Source: an uncultured Acidobacteriia bacterium (GTDB lineage: Bacteria > Acidobacteriota > Terriglobia > Bryobacterales > Bryobacteraceae). From it: a stretch of DNA of 43,291 bases. The DNA lies in the NCBI GenBank assembly GCA_903909435.1, contig CAIVVT010000296.1, positions 1 through 43,291 on the forward strand, written 5' to 3'. The notes beneath the pieces were generated by a model. It ran no database searches and was not told the origin of the DNA. It saw nothing but the letters and a program-made list of their open reading frames with translations. The first letter of the stretch is position 1, and every line of letters starts with the position of its first letter. Shown piece by piece: positions 7,552-14,993 of this stretch. The position numbers and the translations under genes are program-made.

Positions 7552-9030
7552 CTAGTCCGCGCTCGTTGTGGCTTTCTCTTGGAGTTGGAGGCGTCTGAGG
7601 AGGGCGTCGTCTCTCCCGCCGCGAAAACAGAAGGCGAGCAGTATTGGAATCGCTCCCAGTGCAATCATAGCGGGTACGCTGAGGAACCAATTGCGGACTT
7701 CATGGGTGAGGGCGTACAGGAGTACGCCTTCCAAAGTCAGACTGGTTGGAGTACGTGCCTTTGATCCCATATATGCCAATGCACAGCCGAAAGCGGCGAA
7801 CACCACAACGCCGGCAAATCCGAAGTTGTAGAAGGACTCGGCCACGGCTGAGCCGCCAAGTCCCGAGGTCCTTGACGCTAATACCTCGCTGAGGGCGCGT
7901 GGGTCGGTTTCAAGATCTTTCCGCAAATCCGGGATGATAAGACCGAGGCCACGCTCGATAGGAAGCCAATAACCGCCGCCCCACACCAGCGAGTCACTCT
8001 CATCGATCCAACCGATTACCAGGCTGGCAGTTTCCAGTGTGCCGCCCATTTCAGAGAGGGCCGCAGTCAGTGGAAGGTTGTCCGCGCTCCCGGTAGAAGA
8101 AAGCATGCCGGCGTTCCTTCTCGCGCTAACTAAGGTAATGAGCACCAACACCAACAACCCACCGCAGACTACAAAAATTGGCCTGACGCGTAGGCCTCCT
8201 TTTGCGGCAATTACGGCGAAAACCAAAGCACCAACTAGGGCATATTGACGCGCTCCAGTCATAAGTACCACGGCGGTCAGCAGACACTGCAACAGAATCG
8301 GTAGCCAACGATTACTCTTGTTGCTATTCAGGATGGCAACAATTGCCCCGATCGTGACCATATAACACGTGATCGAAAACTCGCTCTTAAATAATGTTCC
8401 GTATAGGCTACTATATGATGAAGAGAAAACACCTAAGCCTCCGTTAATCATGAACAGTTTGGCTAAATTGACTGCGGCAACTATAGCTATCAATACTCCT
8501 ATTACGTAAAACCGAAATTTCGGACTAAGCTCAACACTGCACTGCCCCCCCCAGCTACGCCGAGCGAACATGCAGCCCAGCACAAAGCATGCCACGCATG
8601 CGCAGCTGTATGCCGAAGCGCGATACCAGTTGCTGCTACTCAGCCAAATAGAAACAGCGTCGGCTAAACGTGGATCAACTTCCAGCCCTAATGCTGTCAC
8701 AATGGTCAGTGGAAAATGATATAGCCAAAGAAGAGATATATACGCGATTGGCCCGGATTGCCATTCAAAGCCGCAAGTATGTAAGCTATAAATGAGATAC
8801 AAGGATGCGATCGTCGTGCCAAATGCGATGATAGGCCACCATGAGCGATCATCTGAGAACCCCCACGCGGGGATTGAAAGTATTCCAACAAGTATTGCTA
8901 GTGCGATTGTTATTGAATCGCGGCTGTGCGTCCATGGCAGAGATAGGCCCGAGTCTTGAAACGGAGCCGGTTGAGTGTGTAGCATATCAGCGGTTACCAA
9001 AATAAATGAATGTGCGGGCCGACTACCCAC
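7552..9030 (-). CDS. Wzy-like O-antigen/exopolysaccharide repeat-unit polymerase
   Basis: A 492-residue polytopic membrane protein with about ten or more hydrophobic segments (for example ITIALAILVGILSI, VIGVLIAIVAAVNLAKLF and FVVCGGLLVLVLITL). It has a large polar loop before the last helices, as in oligosaccharide repeat-unit polymerases. Position decides the call: it lies between glycosyltransferase genes and a flippase gene, where wzy is expected. An internal ATG at 8985 (MLHTQPAPF) is an alternative start and removes 15 unlikely residues. The gene is richer in A+T than its neighbours: 8401-8460 has 22 G+C of 60. This is usual for wzy genes gained by transfer. Sequence similarity alone would not be strong evidence, so the call is contextual. 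Confidence 0.75.
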   Translation of the reverse strand: MGSRPAHSFILVTADMLHTQPAPFQDSGLSLPWTHSRDSITIALAILVGILSIPAWGFSDDRSWWPIIAFGTTIASLYLIYSLHTCGFEWQSGPIAYISLLWLYHFPLTIVTALGLEVDPRLADAVSIWLSSSNWYRASAYSCACVACFVLGCMFARRSWGGQCSVELSPKFRFYVIGVLIAIVAAVNLAKLFMINGGLGVFSSSYSSLYGTLFKSEFSITCYMVTIGAIVAILNSNKSNRWLPILLQCLLTAVVLMTGARQYALVGALVFAVIAAKGGLRVRPIFVVCGGLLVLVLITLVSARRNAGMLSSTGSADNLPLTAALSEMGGTLETASLVIGWIDESDSLVWGGGYWLPIERGLGLIIPDLRKDLETDPRALSEVLASRTSGLGGSAVAESFYNFGFAGVVVFAAFGCALAYMGSKARTPTSLTLEGVLLYALTHEVRNWFLSVPAMIALGAIPILLAFCFRGGRDDALLRRLQLQEKATTSAD

Positions 9031-9240
9031 AAATGTATAAATTAGTTTCTCGTGTAGTAGCTGGCAATGGAAACGATGCCCTTAATCCGAGCCTTCATTA
9101 CCGGCTTCTGCCCGCCGGGCTTCGGCTCCCACAGCGCCCGAATTGGGGAATCCAGGTTACGCAATGGAGGGCGAGTGGTAGATATTCGCCCGCGAGTTCG
9201 ATCCGATCTGGAAACTGTTGTTTTCATGCCCACGCTCCGA

Positions 9241-10302
9241 TCAGGCCATTATGGGAGGACTGTTGTTTCGGCGGGCGGTCGCACGAACCGCGCTCGATTG
9301 AGCCTGCTGCGCGCCCAAATCGGAGAAGACATTCGCTAGGCTGAGACCCCACCTCGATTGCCGGAACCGTACGCCGAGTTTGCAGAGCAGCGATGGCGTC
9401 ACTTGGACGACAAGTTCGAGACGATGCAACCGCCGCTTGGATTTGTCGGAGATGGGTTGGAACTGTCCGTTACGAAGTGCAGTCAGAGCTTCGGTTCTGT
9501 TTCCTGCACCTAAGCCGGCCAGCGCGTGATATTCGATCATCCACGCAAGGTACGCCCGGGCGGACCCCTCGAGGTTTGGGGAAACGACTCGTTCACGGAG
9601 CATCTGGATGAGGCTCGCGGCGGCGAGCGGCAGTTCAGCAGACCAAGCGGCGCTCGCCATGGCGCTGCCCACCACGTTGCGGTCGTAAACTGCAGAGACT
9701 CGCGGATGGTAGGCCATGGGCGAATAGAGTGCTGCTTGTAGATAGAACTCAGTGTCCTCACCAACTGGGACACCTTCTCTGAACTTGACGCCACGCGCAA
9801 GCAGCCAGTTTCTCGCACCACACGACGACATGTTGATAGCATAGCCGGTCGTCGCAAACTGATAATAATCTGGGATCAGTGATAGCGATGAACGGTCGAT
9901 GGTCCTATCTATTCCTAGACCACGCGAGTAAAGGGAGCGATAGCCTGTTGCTATCAGGCCGGCCTCAGGATAGACAGTCGCCACTTCCGCAAGATCCCGG
10001 AGATGACTGGGCCACCATTCGTCATCCGCATCCAGAAACGAAGCGATCTCGCCCCGCATTTCAGCAATGCCGCGATTTCTGGCCGCCCCCACCCCAGCAT
10101 TTCGTTGCGAAATGAGACGAATGCGTGGATCCTCGAATTGCTCCCTTACAATGCGAGCGCCATCATCGGTGGACCCATCGTCAACAATGATCAGCTCATA
10201 ATCCTCGAAGTCCTGTGCCAGCACGGAGCGAATCGCTCTGGCAATATACGGCGCCTTATTGTAGAGCGGGACAATGACGGAATGCCTCAATGAGTTGAGC
10301 AT
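9241..10302 (-). CDS. GT2-family glycosyltransferase
   Basis: A 353-residue inverting glycosyltransferase with a GT-A fold. The frame is open for 159 further codons upstream, but those overlap the flippase gene and are not protein-like. The ATG at 10302 gives MLNSLRHSVIVPLYNKAPYI, the usual GT2 opening. YELIIVDDGSTDDGARIV and SFLDADDEWWPSHL hold the nucleotide-binding and metal-binding (DAD) aspartates. The start overlaps the end of the flippase gene by 16 nt. It likely adds a repeat-unit sugar. About 210 nt separate its stop from the polymerase start; I see no gene or strong terminator there. Confidence 0.93.
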   Translation of the reverse strand: MLNSLRHSVIVPLYNKAPYIARAIRSVLAQDFEDYELIIVDDGSTDDGARIVREQFEDPRIRLISQRNAGVGAARNRGIAEMRGEIASFLDADDEWWPSHLRDLAEVATVYPEAGLIATGYRSLYSRGLGIDRTIDRSSLSLIPDYYQFATTGYAINMSSCGARNWLLARGVKFREGVPVGEDTEFYLQAALYSPMAYHPRVSAVYDRNVVGSAMASAAWSAELPLAAASLIQMLRERVVSPNLEGSARAYLAWMIEYHALAGLGAGNRTEALTALRNGQFQPISDKSKRRLHRLELVVQVTPSLLCKLGVRFRQSRWGLSLANVFSDLGAQQAQSSAVRATARRNNSPPIMA

Positions 10303-11726
10303 GAGTACCTCCACTTTGCATAGGCAATCTCGGCGACTCTCTTCGTCATCGCGCGAAGCTCGCCATCCGAGGCGACAGCCACAAGAAAGAAGGCAGTCAC
10401 GCTCAGTGCCGCCGATAGGAGGGTTTCCGCCAGCACCGCTCGAATGCACCACGCGGAGAATGAGGCCAGTGCCACGGGGCGAAGGAAGCGCTTGCCTGAC
10501 TCCGAGAGCAGCGCAAGGCCAGAGGGGTTGACGAGTACAAGCCCGATGCTCAACAGAGTTTGCGTAGTTACGGCTGCGGCAGCTGCCCCGAGCGCGCCGA
10601 ACTTGGCGGCGAGCACGGTGAACAGAATACAGCCTGCCGCTAGGGCCGCAACATAGACCCATGCCCTTCGGCCTTGCATACCCTTCGTCGTCAGCGCATC
10701 CGCGAACGGTGCGCTTAAACTGTTTAGCACGACCATCCAACACAGCAGGGACAAGATCGGAGCCGTGTGCTCCACCCACGACGTGCCGAGTGCCAACCGC
10801 ACCAGCAGGTTCGAATAGAGGGCAACGGGGAGCGACAGTCCAAAGCTCAGAATAAGGTTTAGTTTCAGTTGGTCAACGGAGAGTGAAAAGTGCGCTGCCG
10901 GATCGCGCGAGCCCGCTTGGAACAACTGAGGGTACCACGCCATTGCGAGGGATCCGGGAATGGAATACAAGAGCCCTGGCACGCGACTCGCTGCAGCAAA
11001 GTAGCCAACCTCGGTGGCCGCGGTAACCCGCTCCATGATGATCGGTCCAAGCTGCGGTAGCGCGATGCCAGTAATTCCTCCGATCGTGAAGGACGTCAGG
11101 CCTTTTAAGAGCCCCGCGTCCCAGCCAATCATTTTCGGTGCTCGTCTTCTCACTAGTATCAGGCACGCGACGCCAACGAAGAGTGAGGATGTGCCGTACA
11201 CGGCGGCTACGCTGCGAACTGGCCAGCGGAGGAAGAATGCGGAAACGAGAGCAACCGTGGAAAACACCTGGCTGGCGGTTCTGACCGCCGCAGTGATGTG
11301 CAATTCCTGGGTGGCCCAGAAGTAGCTGGCAGCAAAGCCCTGCATCGCTACACCGCAAATGCTTGGCAAGACCACAGCCAGCATCACGTCACGTTGCTCT
11401 GGCTCTGGATACATAGTCACGATACCTGCCAGACTGGCGAGCGTGACGAGCGCAACTAAGGCTAGACGGACCTTGAAGATGGTGCCCAGGATTCTACCTG
11501 GGTCCGCATTCGGGTGCGTTAGGTTCCGTACCGTTAGGTGCGTTAGCCCGAGGTCTGACAGATAAGCCAAAATGCTCGAAAGAGCGATCGCCACGCTGAG
11601 GATCCCATAGGCCCGGGGTCCCAACGAGCGAGCCACCAGCACCACCGCGATCGCCGGAAGCACCCTCACCAGGACGTCGCTGACCATCAACACCCCGGCA
11701 TTTCTCACAATTATGAGCCTCGACAT
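10287..11726 (-). CDS. Wzx-like polysaccharide flippase (MOP superfamily)
   Basis: A 479-residue membrane protein with about 12-14 hydrophobic helices. It begins MSRLIIVRNAGVLMVSDVLVRVLPAI and continues with ARSLGPRAYGILSVAIALSS, the first-helix signature of the polysaccharide transport/flippase family. It moves the lipid-linked repeat unit across the inner membrane. The frame is open to a TTG at 11777, preceded only by weak signals. The ATG at 11726 is chosen because the hydrophobic core begins a few residues later. A good AGGAGG at about 11766 has no start codon at a suitable distance, so the true start is uncertain. Its 3' end overlaps the GT2 gene. Confidence 0.9.
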   Translation of the reverse strand: MSRLIIVRNAGVLMVSDVLVRVLPAIAVVLVARSLGPRAYGILSVAIALSSILAYLSDLGLTHLTVRNLTHPNADPGRILGTIFKVRLALVALVTLASLAGIVTMYPEPEQRDVMLAVVLPSICGVAMQGFAASYFWATQELHITAAVRTASQVFSTVALVSAFFLRWPVRSVAAVYGTSSLFVGVACLILVRRRAPKMIGWDAGLLKGLTSFTIGGITGIALPQLGPIIMERVTAATEVGYFAAASRVPGLLYSIPGSLAMAWYPQLFQAGSRDPAAHFSLSVDQLKLNLILSFGLSLPVALYSNLLVRLALGTSWVEHTAPILSLLCWMVVLNSLSAPFADALTTKGMQGRRAWVYVAALAAGCILFTVLAAKFGALGAAAAAVTTQTLLSIGLVLVNPSGLALLSESGKRFLRPVALASFSAWCIRAVLAETLLSAALSVTAFFLVAVASDGELRAMTKRVAEIAYAKWRYSCSTH

Positions 11727-11907
11727 GGTTGGGACGTTTGACCTATCGTTGGATGCGGTGTTTACCTCCTGCACCAACCGAGCATAAAGAGGGTGTGCGA
11801 ATTATTAGTGATTTTCAGGTCGGTTGTTTTCACACCGAATTGGCGTGGGCCCGCGTGAGCTGAGAACGCTGGCACCTGAGCGCTTATGCGGCTCATGGTT
11901 CCTGCAT

Positions 11908-13560
11908 TCACGGTTGCCTCGACAGCCCTCCCTGCGGGCTGACTTTCCACGATGTGGCATTTTTCGAGTCTCGCACCGTTGAGCCTGGGGCGACTCTTCT
12001 TGTCGGCGCGGCAAAATCATCCCAGTCTTCTGTTAGAAGCGGCATGGTATTGTCGTCAAGAATATATACGTGCGATTTGAATGATGTCTTGTCCATTGCA
12101 TATATAGAAACCGAGTTATTATGTAATCTCAAACCAGAAGACACCCCTTTTAGGGTTGTGAGCAGGAGCGCCGTCCGCATTCGTGATGGCTCCAAGCTAT
12201 CCAGAATGTGATTGTCCGCGATTTCGACCTCGGTTGCAGGCGTGCCGGCAATGAAGATGGGGGTTTTATACCCGATGGGAATGGCTTGGTCGAGGGAGGA
12301 GCCAGCGTTCTTAATGGTATTGTTTCTGATTTTACAGTGTTTTAATTCTGCTGCTAATCGAATTCCGGCAAGAGGTGCGTTTTCGATGGTGTTCCCTTCA
12401 ATTAGAAAGCCCTCCGCCGTCTGCCCAACTGATGACCACCAGCCGATACCCATTGAGGCAGTATTCGCCGGTCGAGTGGAATTCTCGAGGTCAAAGGAAA
12501 CCTTGTTGTTCGTTATATCTACGTGTGCGATCGGCAGGTTTGCGTTCGGCTGCACTGCGATTCCTGCGGCTGCCATCTCACCCAGTTTCAGCCCGGTGTA
12601 GCTTGTCTGGTTGAGTACGATCTTGTTGTCAGTAATTGTGAGGCCATTTATCCCGTAGCCGCTTGAATGGCCCGCATAGGCGTTAGACCAGACCTCAATT
12701 CCTACCATCGCCCCCGTGATCGTATTGCCGCGGACAACATTCTCGACACTGTCGAATGGCGCTATGCCAGTCACATTCATTCCTGCGGCGAAATCAGTGA
12801 CCACATTACCGGAGATCAACATTCGTGATCCATGCGTCTCAATTGCAGTAACAGCCGCGGGTGCACCCCGTCGAGCCGCTGTGAAGCTGTTGCCTTCGAT
12901 GGTCGCCCCAATGCCATGGATGTACAGCGCTGAGTAATCATGAGCGATGTGATTTGGATCGTCTCCGATCAATTTGAAGGTGCAGTGTGTGACACTGATA
13001 TCCCTAGCCGGGACGCCGGCGACGATGGAATTGACCGAACTGGAATTCTCAATTGTGACGCGCTCGACCCGAATGTGCTGACCGGCGCCGAAGGCAATCT
13101 CGAACCGACCGTGTGCGTATAGCTCAGCCTTGTCTTTGATCGGGTTCAGCATTATATTGGAGTCGATCGTCAGATCCTGAATCACGCAATAGTCGCACAG
13201 CCCTGCGTAGATTACGGAATCGTAAGGGCCCGAAGAACCTGCTACCCTTATCACGGGATCGCCTTCACCAATGAGTTGCACGTTCGACCGAAGCTCGAGA
13301 AATGTCTTTTTGCCCGGGGCGGGAGCGATCAGATACCCTTTGGGAGCGGGTGGGAAGTATACGGCGCCGGTCTTGGCCGAATCGATTGCAGCTTGAATCG
13401 CTGCCCGATCGTCCGTAACCCCGTCTCCTTTGGCGCCGAAGTCTCTTACCGAAACCGATCCTTCCTGGCGAGGCTGAGCCAGCGCGTTAGAAATGCCGCC
13501 TAAAGCCCACAAGATCAGTAGTGGGAGCCACCATACGCGTAAATCGTGTCTAGAGTCCAT
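11908..13560 (-). CDS. Secreted right-handed beta-helix protein (pectate-lyase-superfamily fold)
   Basis: A 550-residue exported protein. A signal peptide (WWLPLLILWALGGISNALAQ, cleavage probably after ALA) precedes VRDFGAKGDGVTDDRAAIQAAID, the opening of the pectate lyase/tailspike-type beta-helix domain. Many short repeats follow with the pattern N-x-I/V (GNTITGAMVGIEVWSN, ITDNKIVLNQ, IEGNTIENAPLAGIRL, IRNNTIKNAG), which form the coils of a parallel beta-helix. In an exopolysaccharide cluster such proteins are usually lyases, hydrolases or epimerases acting on the polymer in the periplasm or outside. I cannot identify catalytic residues. The 3' third is AT-richer than the cluster average, suggesting transfer. 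Confidence 0.85.
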   Translation of the reverse strand: MDSRHDLRVWWLPLLILWALGGISNALAQPRQEGSVSVRDFGAKGDGVTDDRAAIQAAIDSAKTGAVYFPPAPKGYLIAPAPGKKTFLELRSNVQLIGEGDPVIRVAGSSGPYDSVIYAGLCDYCVIQDLTIDSNIMLNPIKDKAELYAHGRFEIAFGAGQHIRVERVTIENSSSVNSIVAGVPARDISVTHCTFKLIGDDPNHIAHDYSALYIHGIGATIEGNSFTAARRGAPAAVTAIETHGSRMLISGNVVTDFAAGMNVTGIAPFDSVENVVRGNTITGAMVGIEVWSNAYAGHSSGYGINGLTITDNKIVLNQTSYTGLKLGEMAAAGIAVQPNANLPIAHVDITNNKVSFDLENSTRPANTASMGIGWWSSVGQTAEGFLIEGNTIENAPLAGIRLAAELKHCKIRNNTIKNAGSSLDQAIPIGYKTPIFIAGTPATEVEIADNHILDSLEPSRMRTALLLTTLKGVSSGLRLHNNSVSIYAMDKTSFKSHVYILDDNTMPLLTEDWDDFAAPTRRVAPGSTVRDSKNATSWKVSPQGGLSRQP

Positions 13561-14057
13561 GGACCACCTCGTTCAGCAACGTCATCCTGGCAATCGGCAT
13601 GCGTGGCCAATCTCTCTTCGGCTCTTGGTTGCACGTCAAACCAGCCCTTTGATTGGGCACGGGTCGATCATTTTCTGATGTGACAAACGCCCTCCTGGTT
13701 CCTCCTTCGGCAACCCAATCTTCCGATCCCACGGGTAATGATTTGGGGTTGCCAGCCAAAATCGGCCCGCCCATTTCGGCCGCCAAACCGTTGGTCCATC
13801 GCCCTGGTCGAGAGACTCTCGGATGGCTCACTTCTGCGCTTACCTGCTTTGCTTGAATGATTCCGGCCTCGGACAGAGGATCTCGCCGAATTGCGTTAGC
13901 CGGTATTAGGAATATATTTGTGCCGTTTTATCAATGGTTTACGAGATTCGTGTAGCTCTGGCCCTTTACACCGGCTGCACTATTCTCAGTGGCGAGTGAC
14001 GCTGGCCGCATCTGGCCAGACAAACATAAACTCGCTCGAAAGTTGAAACCAGGAATC
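13561..14057. other. Intergenic region between divergent genes
   Basis: This stretch separates the minus-strand beta-helix gene from the plus-strand hypothetical gene and should hold promoters for both. Short open frames here lack protein-like composition. An AT-rich tract around 13905-13935 (GGAATATATTTGTGCCG) could be part of a promoter for the plus-strand gene; I cannot place boxes with confidence. Confidence 0.4.
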
Positions 14058-14654
14058 ATGCCACTATCTCAATCCGGTCAGGCTCGCGTCCGCGGCGCGA
14101 AGTCCGCAGGCCCCAAAACCACTCAACGCAAGCCGCAGTCGGCTCAGGATGACCTCAATCAAGGCCGCCAGGCCACCCCGTCTGTCGTTCCGCAGAACGA
14201 AAATCTTGAAGTTTCCGAAGAGCTGGTCGCATATTTCGTGCGTCGCATCCAGCCAAAAGACGTTGTGGAGTACAACCTCACTGTCGAACTGGCTTCCATT
14301 GAATGGTGCCTCGCCCGTATTCGCGACATCGGCACCCAACTCCTCGACGATGAGAGGACCGGCCAAGAGCCCACCCTCGAAACGGCTGGAAACGAAGGGG
14401 GCGAACTAACCCGCCTCATTCTAGCTGGCCATTCATTCGTGGACCGTTCTCGATTCCTGAGCGCTCTCAAGCTCAGGAAGTCCCAGCTCATCCGTGCCCG
14501 TCAGTCGGTTCTCAGCTACTTGAGGGATCTGCGTAGATTTTTCCCCCTGCCCGATTCTGGCTGCGAAGTCCTTCCGCGTCATCCGTTTGGCGCCAAACCG
14601 CCGGTCCCGATCGAACCTGAAATGAACCAGGATGCCGGGGCGATCTGCACTTGA
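14058..14654 (+). CDS. Hypothetical protein, divergent member of the STGPRT-motif family
   Basis: A 198-residue protein of unknown function. The ATG at 14058, with AGGA a few nt upstream, is preferred over an in-frame GTG at 13989. By eye it aligns over most of its length with the protein at 41909-42583. The N-terminal KSAGPKTTQRKPQSAQ matches LSTGPRTEQGKARSAQ. IQPKDVVEYNLTVELASIEW matches VQPAGALEFDLFTQLAHASW. The C-terminal helix AR.SVLSYLRDLRR matches ERSYHKALKELKAL. The middle is helical and charged, and there is no signal peptide. It stands alone on the plus strand inside the exopolysaccharide cluster. The family is multi-copy in some soil Acidobacteriota, to my recollection; its role is not known to me. 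Confidence 0.65.
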   Translation: MPLSQSGQARVRGAKSAGPKTTQRKPQSAQDDLNQGRQATPSVVPQNENLEVSEELVAYFVRRIQPKDVVEYNLTVELASIEWCLARIRDIGTQLLDDERTGQEPTLETAGNEGGELTRLILAGHSFVDRSRFLSALKLRKSQLIRARQSVLSYLRDLRRFFPLPDSGCEVLPRHPFGAKPPVPIEPEMNQDAGAICT

Positions 14655-14993
14655 GACTGTTCGACAGCAGATCCCCTTGCCCGGGCCGAAGATTCTGTGC
14701 CGGTGTCTGGAGGGGGTGAGGGTGGCCGGTGCCCCTGTGTCATCACTGCAAATCTTGACCGCCGTCACCCTTCGACTGCAGTAATCAGGGCCGGCCTTTG
14801 CCTATTTCGGCCGGGACTGCTTCTCTGCTGATTCCCGATAGTCCTGCATACGAATTGGCCGCACAGGCCCTTTGGTGTAATGAACTCGAGAGTTCATGCT
14901 CCCCATCGGGCATGTGCGATTGGGTGGAATTCAACCGGCTCGCTGGTTCCTTTCCCTGTCCTGAGTGGCTGGTTTGTTCAATCGCCTGAAACG
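14655..14993. other. Convergent intergenic region with an 18-nt dyad
   Basis: This lies between the 3' ends of the hypothetical gene and the Wzc-like gene. A perfect inverted repeat, ATGAACTCGAGAGTTCAT (8-bp arms, 2-nt centre), lies at 14880-14897. Its centre is too small for an ordinary terminator loop, so it may be a protein-binding site or chance. I see no gene. Confidence 0.45.

Noticed and set aside
9031-9240. Possible small gene between the polymerase and GT2 genes
   Set aside because: Short frames here have no start site or protein-like composition; left as intergenic.
9241-10779. 512-residue version of the GT2 protein
   Set aside because: The first 159 residues read antiframe through the flippase gene and are Arg/Cys-rich; the GT2 fold starts at 10302.
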